Shown here: positions 17,178-26,452 of the stretch, one piece after another
Layout of the letters: each line of letters starts with the position of its first letter
Numbering within the stretch: position 1 is the first letter of the stretch
Assembly: GCF_004799285.1 (NCBI RefSeq)
Contig: NZ_SSND01000003.1
Span: 451,815 to 515,814, forward strand
Reading direction: 5' to 3'
Origin: Aliigemmobacter aestuarii
GTDB lineage: Bacteria > Pseudomonadota > Alphaproteobacteria > Rhodobacterales > Rhodobacteraceae
Length of the DNA: 64,000 bases
Translations under genes and position numbers: made by a program
The notes under the pieces: model-generated
The model's database searches: none
Told to the model about the DNA's origin: nothing
What the model saw: only the letters and a program-made list of their open reading frames with translations

Positions 17178-17815
17178 CGGATGCCCTCCCGCTGTTTGGC
17201 CAGGCGGTAGTAGGCCCAAAGCGTGCGCGCCGCAACTGCCCGCCACGGCGACCAATCCCCGGCCATCTCGCGCAGCGCGCGTTCGCCCGGACGTTCTGCA
17301 AGCCCGTAAAGAAGCCGCGCCGATTCCTGCAAGGCAAGGTCATTGGCGGCAAAGACATCGGCCCGGCCAAGGCTGAACATCGCATAGATTTCGGCCGTCC
17401 AGCGCCCGATCCCGGGCACGCGGACCAGTTCGGCGATCACCGACTCGTCGGGCATGGCACCAAGTGCGGCAAAGTCGATTCCCGCCCCGGCCAGCGCACG
17501 GGCATAGCGCGCCTTCTGCCGCGACAGGCCAAGCGCGCGCAGGTCATCCTCGGCCGCCGCCGATACCCGCTCGGGCGCGGTCATTCCGGCGGACTCCAGC
17601 CGCCCCCAGATCGCATTGGCCGACGCGACCGAAACCTGCTGGCTGACGATGGCCGACAAAAGCTGGGCGAATCCCTCGGGCGATCGGCGCAGCGGCAGCG
17701 GGCCGACCTGGTCCAGCGCACTGGCCATGCGCGGGCAGCGCGCCGCCAGCCATGCCACCCCTTCGGCCAAATCCTCGGGCCCGTCAATGATGCGCCCCGT
17801 GCTGCCTGCGGTCAT
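17174..17815 (-). CDS. DNA-3-methyladenine glycosylase, AlkA/HhH-GPD type
   Basis: A 213-aa HhH-GPD base-excision enzyme that removes alkylated purines. Key parts are LLSAIVSQQVSVASANAIWGRL, the helix-hairpin-helix VRVPGIGRWTAEIYAMFSLG, and FAANDLALQ with the catalytic Asp. The N-terminal domain of E. coli AlkA is missing, as in the compact bacterial forms. In-frame ATGs upstream at 17836 and 17923 would run toward the divergent MFS gene; 17815 fits the family length. The gene overlaps the esterase start. Confidence 0.87.
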   Translation of the reverse strand: MTAGSTGRIIDGPEDLAEGVAWLAARCPRMASALDQVGPLPLRRSPEGFAQLLSAIVSQQVSVASANAIWGRLESAGMTAPERVSAAAEDDLRALGLSRQKARYARALAGAGIDFAALGAMPDESVIAELVRVPGIGRWTAEIYAMFSLGRADVFAANDLALQESARLLYGLAERPGERALREMAGDWSPWRAVAARTLWAYYRLAKQREGIR

Positions 17816-17907
17816 CGTCGGTGCCTTTCCTGCCATCCATGCGGACGGATCGCCGCGTTTGATCAAAGCCGCTTGCGTCCTGCGCGGCGCCGCCATACCC
17901 ATGCGGC

Positions 17908-19131
17908 ATGACCCAAGCCGCATACACTCCGAACGACGCGCTGGCGAAACGCAATGTCCTGGTCCTCGTGGCCGCGCAGGCGATTCTGGGCGCGCAGATG
18001 CCGATGATCTTCACCATCGCGGGGCTGGCGGGGCAATCCCTTGCGTCGAACCCCTGCTGGGCCACCCTGCCGATCTCGACCACGGTGATCGGGTCAATGC
18101 TGTCGGCGGCACCGCTTTCGGCGCTGATGCAGCGGCACGGGCGGCGCGCGGGCTTTGTCGTCGGTGCGGCGGGCGGCGCGCTTGGCGCGGCGATCGGGGC
18201 CTATGCGCTTTACATCGCGTCCTTCCCGCTGTTCGTCCTGGGCGCGCTTTTCACCGGGATGTACATGAGCGCGCAGGGTTTCTACCGCTTTGCCGCAGCC
18301 GATACCGCGTCTGACGATTTCCGGCCCAAGGCAATTTCCTGGGTGATGGCAGGCGGGCTTCTGTCGGCGATCCTGGGACCGCAACTGGTGAAGGTCACGG
18401 CCGAGATGTTCGTCGTCACCTTCCTTGGGACATATCTGGCCGTGATCCTGCTGAATGCCCTTGGCGTGTTCCTGTTCGCGGCGCTGGACATACCCAAGCC
18501 GCAGCCGCCTCGGGCGGGCGATGCGCGCGGCCGCAGCCGGATGGAACTGATCAGCACCCCGGTGATCGCCGTGGCGGTGATCTGCGCGACCGTCTCTTAC
18601 GCGCTGATGAACCTGGTGATGACCTCGTCGCCCCTGGCTGTCGTCGGCTGCGGGTTCGAGACGGGGGACGCCGCGAATGTGGTGACGGCGCATGTTCTGG
18701 CGATGTATGCGCCCTCGTTCGTGACCGGCCATATCATCGCCTGGTTCGGCGTGCGCAAGGTCGTGGCCCTGGGTCTGGTGATCCTTGCCGCCTCGGGCGC
18801 GGTGGCGATGGCGGGTGTCGAACTCGAGAATTTCTATATCGCCCTGATCCTTCTGGGGATCGGCTGGAATTTCGGATTTGTCGGCGCGACGACGATGCTG
18901 GCGGGCGCGCACGAGCCGCATGAACGCGGCCGCATGCAGGGCATGAACGATCTGATCGTCTTCGGCGGCGTGACGATGGCCTCGTTTTCGTCGGGCGGGC
19001 TGATGAACTGTTCCGGCGGGTCGGTCGAGGCGGGCTGGCAGGCGGTCAACCTTGCGATGCTGCCGTTCCTGATCGCCGCGGGCGCGGCGCTGATCTGGCT
19101 GGCGATGCGGCCTGGCGAGCTGCGGCAGTAA
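17908..19131 (+). CDS. Major facilitator superfamily transporter
   Basis: A 407-aa inner-membrane protein with about 12 hydrophobic segments, for example VLVLVAAQAILGAQMPMIF, FVVGAAGGALGAAIGAYALYI and VVALGLVILAASGAVAMAGV. The loop ALMQRHGRRAGFVVG between segments 2 and 3 fits the MFS motif A position. Substrate unknown. It is divergent from the glycosylase gene with about 92 bp between starts, enough for two promoters. No regulator is adjacent. The 104 bp after it (19132-19235), before a convergent gene, shows no strong hairpin. Confidence 0.85.
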   Translation: MTQAAYTPNDALAKRNVLVLVAAQAILGAQMPMIFTIAGLAGQSLASNPCWATLPISTTVIGSMLSAAPLSALMQRHGRRAGFVVGAAGGALGAAIGAYALYIASFPLFVLGALFTGMYMSAQGFYRFAAADTASDDFRPKAISWVMAGGLLSAILGPQLVKVTAEMFVVTFLGTYLAVILLNALGVFLFAALDIPKPQPPRAGDARGRSRMELISTPVIAVAVICATVSYALMNLVMTSSPLAVVGCGFETGDAANVVTAHVLAMYAPSFVTGHIIAWFGVRKVVALGLVILAASGAVAMAGVELENFYIALILLGIGWNFGFVGATTMLAGAHEPHERGRMQGMNDLIVFGGVTMASFSSGGLMNCSGGSVEAGWQAVNLAMLPFLIAAGAALIWLAMRPGELRQ

Positions 19132-19235
19132 TCACCAAAAGCGGTTTTCCATTTTGGGGCATCGCCTTGCCGGGCGACCCTCATGCAGCGCATGAGGTTT
19201 TTCCACGCGGCGCCGCCGGGCCGCCCCGCACCCTT

Positions 19236-20048
19236 TCACCAGCCGCCCGAGGCCGCGCGCCACAGAAGACCCCAGCGGCGGGCGAATTCCGACGGCGCAA
19301 GCGCATCGCCGGCAACCCGCGCCGGGTCGCGCATCGCCGTGCGCAGGATCGCGGGCGTCTGCCAGGCGGTCCGCAGCGCCGGCGCGCAGACGGCCGGCGG
19401 GCGCCCCGCATGGGCGCGCGCCCAGGCCGCCAGTCCGCGCCGGGCCAGTGCCGCGACAGCCTCGGGGCGGCCATCGACAAGGGGCACGCGCCCCCGCGCC
19501 TCAAGCTCGGGAAACGCGCGCAGGAACCCGGCCAGACCGGCGGCCCAGCCTGCAGCCCGCACCGCCCCCTCGGCCGCATCCGGCGCGCCAAGCGCCTTGC
19601 ACGCGGCCCACATCAGCCCGGCGCCGGTGTCCTCCAGATAGGCGTCAAGGGCGGCCTGATCCGCAAAGGGATCGCGGTAGATATCCCACTGCCGCGCGGC
19701 CACCAGACGATCCAGCACATCCAGTGGAAGCGCATGGTCGCGGATCAGATGGGCCAACGGGGCAGCCACCTCATGCGCACGGGCACGGCCCTGACCCGCC
19801 TCGTCCACAACGTCGCGCCAGAACTGCAACCGCATCTCGGCAATCATCGGTTCGCGACTGGCCCAAGGCGCGCGCGCGACCTCAAGATTGAAGGCGAAAA
19901 GCGGGAAGAGCCGCAGCCGGGCGGCCAGCGGGGCCACCATCAGCGCACGAAACCGATCAGGGTCACCCTTTTCGACAAGGGCGGCACAGGGCGCGACAAG
20001 GGGTTCAACAAGGGACGGAGACGGGGCAAGGGCGGGATCGTGGTCCAT
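19236..20048 (-). CDS. Squalene/phytoene synthase family protein (NDUFAF6-like)
   Basis: A 270-aa protein of the trans-isoprenyl diphosphate synthase (PF00494) fold. The segment LFPLFAFNLEVARAPWASREPMIAEMRLQFWRDVV is typical of the alphaproteobacterial family related to the mitochondrial complex I factor NDUFAF6. The Asp-rich substrate motifs of true phytoene synthases are not clear, and no carotenoid genes are nearby, so an assembly-factor-like role is more likely than pigment synthesis. It is Ala/Arg-rich. It starts 145 bp after the methyltransferase stop on the same strand. Confidence 0.78.
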   Translation of the reverse strand: MDHDPALAPSPSLVEPLVAPCAALVEKGDPDRFRALMVAPLAARLRLFPLFAFNLEVARAPWASREPMIAEMRLQFWRDVVDEAGQGRARAHEVAAPLAHLIRDHALPLDVLDRLVAARQWDIYRDPFADQAALDAYLEDTGAGLMWAACKALGAPDAAEGAVRAAGWAAGLAGFLRAFPELEARGRVPLVDGRPEAVAALARRGLAAWARAHAGRPPAVCAPALRTAWQTPAILRTAMRDPARVAGDALAPSEFARRWGLLWRAASGGW

Positions 20049-20193
20049 CCGCCGCAGATATCACGCCGGCCGGATTTGCCAAGGCCAAGCCATCACCATT
20101 GCGGGACTTGGGCGTCATCCGCACCGGGCGCGGCGAAACCGGCCAGCGGTGGCGCCATCAACGCCGGGCCCGGTAGGTCCCGGGGGCGCGCAG

Positions 20194-20901
20194 TCAGGCG
20201 GCCTCGATCACCGCCAGAAGATAGCCGTAATCGTCCCCATGCGCCCGCCAAAGGGCAATCTCGCGCCGGATGGCCGCAACCGCCTCGTCCATCGCCGGAT
20301 CGCCGGGCGCGATCTCGTCCAGCCGACGGGCCAGCGGCTCGTAATAGGCCGACCAATCGCCCGCATCCTGCCAGAACTGACCCAGCACGCGAAAACCCGC
20401 CCCCGCGATCCGGGCGGCAAAGGCCGACGCATCGCCGATTGCCGGATAATCCTCGGCCCAGAAGGCGCGCGCCTCGGTCGAAGGCGCGGCGACGCGCCAG
20501 ACCAGATCGGACAGCGCCACCCGCCCGCCGGGCCGAAGATGCCCACGCCAGGCCGAAAGCGCCGCATCCATGCCCGGCGCATAGGCCGCCCCCATCGCCC
20601 AGATCAGGTCGAACGATCCGGGCGGGGCCGTCATGTCGCCCGCAAGAACGGTCAGGCGCGGGTCGGCGATCCGCGCCGACAGGCGTTCGGTGAAGGCGGG
20701 GATCATGTCCATCGCCACGACCTCGCCCACACCCTCGGCCGCCAGCAGGGCCGGAACATCCGCGCCCGTGCCGCAACCCGCATCCAGCACCCGCGCCGCG
20801 GGGCCGGTTCCGGCGATCGAAAGGGCGCGCGCCACGGTGGCGGGGCTGCCCGGCGCCAGCCGGTCGAGCGGAGCATAGATCGCGGCGAGGGCCTCGCTCA
20901 T
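20194..20901 (-). CDS. Class I SAM-dependent methyltransferase
   Basis: A 235-aa Rossmann methyltransferase with SAM motif I VLDAGCGTGADVPAL, an acidic residue after strand 2 (VVAMDMI) and LAGDMTAPPGSFDLIWAMGA for motifs II/III. LRPGGRVALSDLVW resembles UbiE- or arsenite-methyltransferase-like enzymes acting on small molecules. The start at 20901 overlaps the cimA stop (ATGA), so it is coupled to citramalate synthase and cysteinyl-tRNA synthetase. The substrate is unknown. Confidence 0.82.
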   Translation of the reverse strand: MSEALAAIYAPLDRLAPGSPATVARALSIAGTGPAARVLDAGCGTGADVPALLAAEGVGEVVAMDMIPAFTERLSARIADPRLTVLAGDMTAPPGSFDLIWAMGAAYAPGMDAALSAWRGHLRPGGRVALSDLVWRVAAPSTEARAFWAEDYPAIGDASAFAARIAGAGFRVLGQFWQDAGDWSAYYEPLARRLDEIAPGDPAMDEAVAAIRREIALWRAHGDDYGYLLAVIEAA

Positions 20902-22523
20902 GCCAGCGGCACCTTCACGTCGCGGATCAGCTTCCACTGGATCGCGTCCAGAAGCGCCTCGAACGAGGCATCGACGATGTTGGCAGACACCCCCACCGTG
21001 GACCAGCGCCGCCCCTGCCCGTCCTCGCTGTCGATGATGACGCGGGTCACGGCATCGGTGCCGCCATTGGTGATGCGGACCTTGAAATCAACCAGTTTCA
21101 TGTCGTCGATGCAGGCCTGATAGGGCCCAAGGTCCTTGGCCAGCGCGCGGGCCAGCGCGTTGACCGGGCCACGGTCGGTGCCGGTTTCATCCATGCTTTC
21201 GGAAACCGACAGCGTCTTGACCTCGCCCACCTTCACCACGACGACCGCCTCGGAGAGGCTGACCATGCGGTTGTACTTGTTCTTGCGTCGCTCGACCGTG
21301 ACGCGATAGCGCTTGACCTCGAAGAAGGTCGGGTTCAGCCCAAGCGCGCCGCGGGCCAGAAGCTCGAAACTGGCCTGCGCCCCGTCATAGGCATAGCCCT
21401 GGTCCTCGCGCGTCTTGATCTCGCCCAGGATCGTGGCGAGCCGCGGGTCGTTCGCCTCCACCCCGATCCCCGCCGCCGACAGGCGCGCGCGCAGGTTCGA
21501 CAGCCCCGCCTGGTTGGACATCGGGATGACCCGGTCATTGCCGACAAGGGCGGGGTCGATGTGTTCGTAGGTCGCCGGGTCCTTCAGGATCGCGCTGGCA
21601 TGAAGCCCCGCCTTGTGCGCGAAGGCCGAGGCGCCGACATAGGGCGCGCTGCGCAGGGGCACGCGGTTCAGGATGTCATCCAGCATCCGGCTGGTGCGCA
21701 GAAGCCCGCGCAGGGCGTCGCGGGTCACGCCCGTCTCGAACCGGCTGGCATAGGGTTCCTTCAGAAGCAGCGTGGGGATCAGCGTGGTCAGGTTCGCATT
21801 CCCGCAGCGTTCGCCAAGCCCGTTCAACGTGCCCTGGACCTGCCGCGCGCCCGCCTCGACCGCGGCCAGCGAATTGGCCACGGCGTTGCCGGTATCGTCA
21901 TGGCAATGGATGCCCAGCCGGTCGCCCGGAATGCCCGCCGCGATCACCTCGGCCGTGATGCGGCCGACCTCGGCGGGAAGCGTGCCGCCGTTCGTGTCGC
22001 ACAGGACGATCCAGCGCGCGCCTTCCTCAAGCGCCGCGCGCAGGCAATCCAGCGCATAACCGGGGTTGGCCTTGTAGCCGTCGAAGAAATGTTCGGCGTC
22101 AAACAGCGCCTCGCGCCCCTTCACGCCCAGATGGCGGATGGACGCGCGGATGGACTCGAGATTTTCCTCGAGCGTGATCCCGAGCGCTGTGGTGACGTGG
22201 AAATCATGCGTCTTGCCGACGAGGCAGACAGCAGGGGTGGCTGCGTCGAGAACGGCGGCGAGGACGTCATCGTTCTCGGCCGACCGGCCTGCCCGCTTTG
22301 TCATGCCGAAGGCGGTCATCGTGGCGCGGGTGGCGGGGGCATCGGCGAAGAACTCGCTGTCGGTGGGGTTCGCGCCGGGCCAGCCGCCCTCGATGTGATC
22401 GACGCCAAGCGCATCCAGCGCCAGCGCGATCTGGCGCTTTTCGGCGGTCGAGAACTGGACGCCCTGCGTCTGCTGCCCGTCGCGCAGCGTAGTGTCGAAG
22501 AGATAGAGCCGCTCGCGGGTCAT
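20898..22523 (-). CDS. cimA: Citramalate synthase
   Basis: A 541-aa enzyme condensing pyruvate and acetyl-CoA to (R)-citramalate, which opens the threonine-independent route to 2-oxobutanoate and isoleucine. It has the N-terminal HMGL-like barrel [18 protein letters not shown], the metal-binding [15 protein letters not shown] and [15 protein letters not shown]. The C-terminal LeuA dimer/regulatory domain (about residues 400-535) fits feedback control by isoleucine. Length and the RDGQQTQGV sequence favour CimA over 2-isopropylmalate synthase. It overlaps both neighbours by ATGA. Confidence 0.93.
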   Translation of the reverse strand: MTRERLYLFDTTLRDGQQTQGVQFSTAEKRQIALALDALGVDHIEGGWPGANPTDSEFFADAPATRATMTAFGMTKRAGRSAENDDVLAAVLDAATPAVCLVGKTHDFHVTTALGITLEENLESIRASIRHLGVKGREALFDAEHFFDGYKANPGYALDCLRAALEEGARWIVLCDTNGGTLPAEVGRITAEVIAAGIPGDRLGIHCHDDTGNAVANSLAAVEAGARQVQGTLNGLGERCGNANLTTLIPTLLLKEPYASRFETGVTRDALRGLLRTSRMLDDILNRVPLRSAPYVGASAFAHKAGLHASAILKDPATYEHIDPALVGNDRVIPMSNQAGLSNLRARLSAAGIGVEANDPRLATILGEIKTREDQGYAYDGAQASFELLARGALGLNPTFFEVKRYRVTVERRKNKYNRMVSLSEAVVVVKVGEVKTLSVSESMDETGTDRGPVNALARALAKDLGPYQACIDDMKLVDFKVRITNGGTDAVTRVIIDSEDGQGRRWSTVGVSANIVDASFEALLDAIQWKLIRDVKVPLA

Positions 22524-23944
22524 TGCAGACCCTCCAGCTTCGACAGATCAAGTTTCTTGGCACGCTTGTAGGTGACGCCGCCATCTCGATCAAACGACAA
22601 GGTCACCCCCGCTTCTGCCAAGGCGCTCTTGAGTGAGTCGGCTGTCGAATAGTCTTTTTCAGATCTAGCTTTGGCAATTTTCTCAATAGTCATTTCGATT
22701 ACTGGCCGCGCATCTTCGCCTTCAACCAGCCATTCAAGGATTTCAAGTTCTCTGACCCAATCCCCCATCCCGTCCTCCAGCAGGCCAAGCAGTGCCGCCG
22801 AGGCCTTCAGACCAGCGGCATCGCCCGCGCCCGCCAGCGCATGCAGCGCGGCAATGGCGCCGGCCGTGTTCAGATCGTCCGAAAGCGCCTCGATCACCGA
22901 TGGTGACGGCTCCGGCGCGGCCTTCGCGTCCGCCACAAGCCCCCGCCATTTCCGCAACGTGGCCTCGGCCTGCGCGGCCTTCTCTGCCGTCCAGTCCATG
23001 GGTTTCGAATAATGCGTACCGAGATAGACCATGCGGATCACCTCGCCGGGGTATCCCTGATCCAGAAGGTCGCGCACGGTGAAGAAGTTGCCGAGCGACT
23101 TCGACATCTTCTTGCCCTCGACCTGCAGCATCTCGTTGTGCATCCAGACGCGGGCAAAGCCCGCCTCGGGATGGGCGCAGCAGCTTTGCGCGATCTCGTT
23201 CTCGTGGTGGGGGAACTGAAGGTCGATCCCGCCGCCATGGATGTCGAAGGTTGCCCCCAGCAATTCGTGGCTCATGGCCGAACATTCGATGTGCCAGCCG
23301 GGCCGCCCGCGGCCCCAGGGGCTGTCCCAGCCCGGCAGGTCGGCATCCGACGGTTTCCACAGCACGAAATCCATCGGGTCTTCCTTGAAGGGTGCGACCT
23401 CGACCCGCGCCCCCGCGATCATGTCGTCAACCGACCGGCCCGACAACGCGCCGTAGTCCCGGTAGGACCTTACCCGGAACAGCACATGGCCATCGGCGGC
23501 ATAGGCATGCCCCTTCCCGATCAGGTCGGAAATCATCGCGATCATCGCTCCGATATATTCGGTCGCGCGCGGTTCCATCGTCGGGCGCAAGGCGCCGAGG
23601 GCATCCATGTCGGCGTGATACCAGGCGATGGTTTCCTCGGTCCGTTCGCGGATCAGCTCCTCCAGCGTGCCGGGGCGGCCTGCGGCCCTGCGGCGCTGCG
23701 CCTCGGCGTTGATCTTGTCGTCGACGTCGGTGAAGTTGCGCACATAGGTCACGTGATCCGCGCCATAGACATGGCGCAGCAGGCGAAAGAGCGTGTCGAA
23801 GACCACCACGGGCCGGGCGTTGCCGATATGGGCGCGGTCATAGACGGTGGGCCCGCAGACATACATCCGCACATTGGCGGGGTCGATCGGGGTGAAGACC
23901 TCCTTGCGGCGGGTCCTGGTGTTCGTCAGGCGGATTTCAACCAT
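22520..23944 (-). CDS. cysS: Cysteinyl-tRNA synthetase
   Basis: A 474-aa class I aminoacyl-tRNA synthetase charging tRNA-Cys. Visible are [19 protein letters not shown] (HIGH motif plus a zinc Cys), [19 protein letters not shown] with zinc ligands, HHENEIAQS and [10 protein letters not shown]. The 3' end (about 22621-22740) is unusually AT-rich for this genome (56 G+C of 120 bases) yet stays in frame and keeps the tRNA-binding tail. It is first gene of the cysS-cimA-methyltransferase overlap chain. Confidence 0.96.
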   Translation of the reverse strand: MVEIRLTNTRTRRKEVFTPIDPANVRMYVCGPTVYDRAHIGNARPVVVFDTLFRLLRHVYGADHVTYVRNFTDVDDKINAEAQRRRAAGRPGTLEELIRERTEETIAWYHADMDALGALRPTMEPRATEYIGAMIAMISDLIGKGHAYAADGHVLFRVRSYRDYGALSGRSVDDMIAGARVEVAPFKEDPMDFVLWKPSDADLPGWDSPWGRGRPGWHIECSAMSHELLGATFDIHGGGIDLQFPHHENEIAQSCCAHPEAGFARVWMHNEMLQVEGKKMSKSLGNFFTVRDLLDQGYPGEVIRMVYLGTHYSKPMDWTAEKAAQAEATLRKWRGLVADAKAAPEPSPSVIEALSDDLNTAGAIAALHALAGAGDAAGLKASAALLGLLEDGMGDWVRELEILEWLVEGEDARPVIEMTIEKIAKARSEKDYSTADSLKSALAEAGVTLSFDRDGGVTYKRAKKLDLSKLEGLQ

Positions 23945-24132
23945 CTTTCCGGTCCCATGCGGCAGGCGGCATTTCCCGCGCGGGGTCCGGCTGTTTCCTC
24001 GATCGGAAAAGACGACGCACCCGCGCGACCCAGGGTCAGCGGGTAATGCAGCAGATCAGGGTGTTGCGCAATTTCGTCATGCCGGCATGCATAGCGCCGA
24101 ACCCACCGCGCGCCAAGGGGAAATCGCGTCAG

Positions 24133-24175
24133 GAAAGGGGGGCTGCCTGCCCCCTCCGGGCCGCGCCCCCTTCCG
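24133..24175. repeat. Fragment of the dispersed intergenic hairpin repeat
   Basis: AAAGGGGGGCTGCCTGCCCC, followed by a GC-rich stretch, matches the terminal hairpin of the element at 12347-12502 but lacks the long inverted repeat. It lies between the divergent cysS and decarboxylase starts, where a terminator would not be expected. Confidence 0.5.
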
Positions 24176-24228
24176 GTGGCCGCCCTCAGCCTGTATGCGG
24201 GATCGGGAACAGCGGTGGAGGGCCAGCC

Positions 24229-25608
24229 ATGGATCACGACGACCTGCGCCATTGGTCGAAGCGCGCCGCCGACTGGGCGCATGACTATCACCGGGAGCTG
24301 CGCGACCGGCCGGTGCGCGCCCCGCTGGTGCCGGGGGCCGTGGCCGCGCATCTGCCGGCCTCCCCCCCGGACGGCGCCGAACCGATGGAGAGGATCTGGG
24401 ATGACTTCACCCGGATCGTGCCGCCTGGCATGACCCATTGGCAGCACCCCCGCTTCTTCGCCTATTTCCCGGCCAATGCCGCGCCCGCCTCGATGCTGGC
24501 CGAACAGCTGGCCAACGCGATCGCCGCGCAGGGCATGATCTGGCAGACCTCGCCTGCCGTGACCGAGATCGAGACGGTGATGATCGACTGGCTAAGGCAG
24601 GCGCTCGGCCTTGCCGAGGGGTTCAGGGGCACGATTCATGACAGCGCCACGACCGCGACACTTTCAGCGGTGCTGACCATGCGCGAAGCCGCCCTCGGGT
24701 TCGAGGGGCTGTCGAAAGGGCTGTCGGGTGGCCCGGTCCTGCGGCTTTATGCAAGTGCGGAAACCCATTCCAGCGTGGACAAGGCCGCGCGCCTTTCCGG
24801 GATCGGCCAGGACAATCTGGTCAAGATCGCGACCGACGGGCGGAACGCGATGAAACCCGGCGCTCTGGCGGACGCGATCCGTGCCGATCTGGACGCCGGG
24901 CTGAAGCCCGCCGGGGTGATCCTTTGTGCAGGCGGCACCTCGGTCGGGGCCTTCGACCGGATCGCCGATTCGATCGAGGTCGCCCGCACCTTCGGCTTGC
25001 CCGTCCATGTCGATGCCGCCTGGGCCGGGTCGGCCATGATCTGCCCCGAGTTCCGCGCGCTGTGGGAGGGGATCGACGGCGCCGACAGCATCGTCTTCAA
25101 CCCGCACAAATGGCTTGGTGCGCAGTTTGACTGCGCGGTGCAGTTCCTTCGCGATCCGGGCCCGCAGATCCGCACGCTTGGGCTGCGGCCCGTCTATCTG
25201 GAAACCGCGGGCCAGGAAGAGATCACCAATTACAACGAATGGACCGTCCCCCTGGGCCGCAGGTTCCGTGCGTTGAAGCTGTGGTTCCTGATGCGCGCCT
25301 ACGGGCTTGAGGGCCTGCGCGCGCGCATCCGCAACCATGTGGCCTGGGCCGGAGAGCTGCGCGATGCGCTTGCCGCCCTGCCCGGGGTCGAGATCGTGAC
25401 CGAACCCAGCCTGTCCCTGTTCACCTTCGCGTTGCCCACCGAAGAGGCGACCGCGGACCTTCTGGCGCGGATCAATGACGATGGCCGGGTCTACCTGACA
25501 CAGACGCGTCACCGGGGGCGCTATGTGATCCGGGTGCAGGTGGGCCAGTTCGACTGCACGCGCGAGGATGTGATCTGCGTGGCCGAGGTGATCGGCGACC
25601 TGCTCTGA
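24229..25608 (+). CDS. Group II PLP-dependent amino-acid decarboxylase (aromatic-L-amino-acid type)
   Basis: A 459-aa PLP enzyme. Features seen are HWQHPRFFAYFPANAAPASMLAEQ (substrate loop), SAETHSSVDKAARLSGIG, HVDAAWAGSAMICPE and the PLP-lysine motif NPHKW (Lys294). The family includes aromatic amino-acid and tyrosine/tryptophan decarboxylases, but the exact substrate cannot be fixed. The ATG at 24229 is chosen because GGAGGG is 5-6 nt upstream; the frame is open back to 24046 through the hairpin fragment. It is monocistronic in appearance, with the SDR gene 73 bp downstream under its own operator-like site. Confidence 0.88.
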   Translation: MDHDDLRHWSKRAADWAHDYHRELRDRPVRAPLVPGAVAAHLPASPPDGAEPMERIWDDFTRIVPPGMTHWQHPRFFAYFPANAAPASMLAEQLANAIAAQGMIWQTSPAVTEIETVMIDWLRQALGLAEGFRGTIHDSATTATLSAVLTMREAALGFEGLSKGLSGGPVLRLYASAETHSSVDKAARLSGIGQDNLVKIATDGRNAMKPGALADAIRADLDAGLKPAGVILCAGGTSVGAFDRIADSIEVARTFGLPVHVDAAWAGSAMICPEFRALWEGIDGADSIVFNPHKWLGAQFDCAVQFLRDPGPQIRTLGLRPVYLETAGQEEITNYNEWTVPLGRRFRALKLWFLMRAYGLEGLRARIRNHVAWAGELRDALAALPGVEIVTEPSLSLFTFALPTEEATADLLARINDDGRVYLTQTRHRGRYVIRVQVGQFDCTREDVICVAEVIGDLL

Positions 25609-25647
25609 CCCCGAAGCCGCTGGACAGGCGGCGCCCGCCGCGTTTAT

Positions 25648-25668
25648 CTGAACGAACGTTCAGTTCAG
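25648..25668. promoter_or_regulatory. Candidate TetR-type operator before the SDR gene
   Basis: CTGAAC and GTTCAG half-sites surround GAACGTTC (25654-25661, a perfect palindrome). This resembles the GAACGTTC-centred sites of TetR regulators of acyl-CoA metabolism. It touches the Shine-Dalgarno of the SDR gene (GGAGGGG at about 25670). No tetR gene is in the window. Confidence 0.45.
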
Positions 25669-25681
25669 CGGAGGGGATGCA

Positions 25682-26434
25682 ATGCGGATCGGTAGCGTGA
25701 AGGCGATCATCACCGGCGGGGCCTCGGGGCTTGGCGCCGCCACTGCGCGCGGGTTTCGCGCGGCGGGGGCAGAGGTTGCGCTGTTCGACCGGGACGCGGA
25801 GCGCGGCGCGGCCCTTGCGGCCGAGATCGGGGCAAGCTTCCATGCCGTGGACGTGACCGACGAAGCCTCGGTCGCGGCGGGACTTGCCGCGGCGAAGGCG
25901 GCGATGGGGGGGATCAACGTGGCCGTGAACTGCGCGGGCATCGCCACGGGCGAGCGCACCGTCGGGCGCGACGGGCCGCACCGGCTGGAAACCTTCCGCC
26001 GCACGATCGACATCAACCTTGTGGGAACCTTCAACGTGGCGCGACTGGCCGCAGCCGAGATGGCCGGGAACGATCCGCAGGACGGCGAGAGGGGCGTGAT
26101 CGTCAACACCGCCTCGATCGCGGCCTTCGACGGGCAGAAGGGACAGGCGGCCTATGCCGCCTCGAAGGCGGGGATTGCGGGCATGACGCTGCCGATGGCG
26201 CGGGATCTTGCGGCACAGGCCGTGCGGGTCTGCGCGATTGCGCCGGGGATCATGGAAACCCCGATGCTGAAGGGGCTGCCGCAAGAGGTGCAGGACGGGC
26301 TCGCGGCCGAGGTTACGTTTCCCAAACGGCTTGGCCGGCCCGAGGAATTCGCCGCACTGGCACGGTTCATCGTGGAATGCGGCTATCTGAACGGCGAGGT
26401 AATCCGCCTTGACGGTGCGCTCAGGATGCGCTGA
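25682..26434 (+). CDS. SDR family dehydrogenase, 3-hydroxyacyl-CoA dehydrogenase type 2-like
   Basis: A 250-aa short-chain dehydrogenase. It has the NAD loop [12 protein letters not shown], Asp in [10 protein letters not shown] (NAD preference), NCAGIA, catalytic Ser in [10 protein letters not shown] and YAASK (Tyr/Lys). The [26 protein letters not shown] region and the insert after [11 protein letters not shown] resemble human HSD10 and bacterial 3-hydroxyacyl-CoA dehydrogenases. This fits the CaiB-type CoA transferase that converges on it 18 bp away. A strong ribosome site overlaps the edge of the candidate operator. Confidence 0.87.
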   Translation: MRIGSVKAIITGGASGLGAATARGFRAAGAEVALFDRDAERGAALAAEIGASFHAVDVTDEASVAAGLAAAKAAMGGINVAVNCAGIATGERTVGRDGPHRLETFRRTIDINLVGTFNVARLAAAEMAGNDPQDGERGVIVNTASIAAFDGQKGQAAYAASKAGIAGMTLPMARDLAAQAVRVCAIAPGIMETPMLKGLPQEVQDGLAAEVTFPKRLGRPEEFAALARFIVECGYLNGEVIRLDGALRMR

Positions 26435-26452
26435 GGGGCGCGGGCGTCAGGC

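Noticed and set aside
19236..20048. Carotenoid phytoene synthase (crtB)
   Set aside because: No other crt genes nearby and the sequence resembles the NDUFAF6-like family rather than CrtB with clear Asp-rich motifs.
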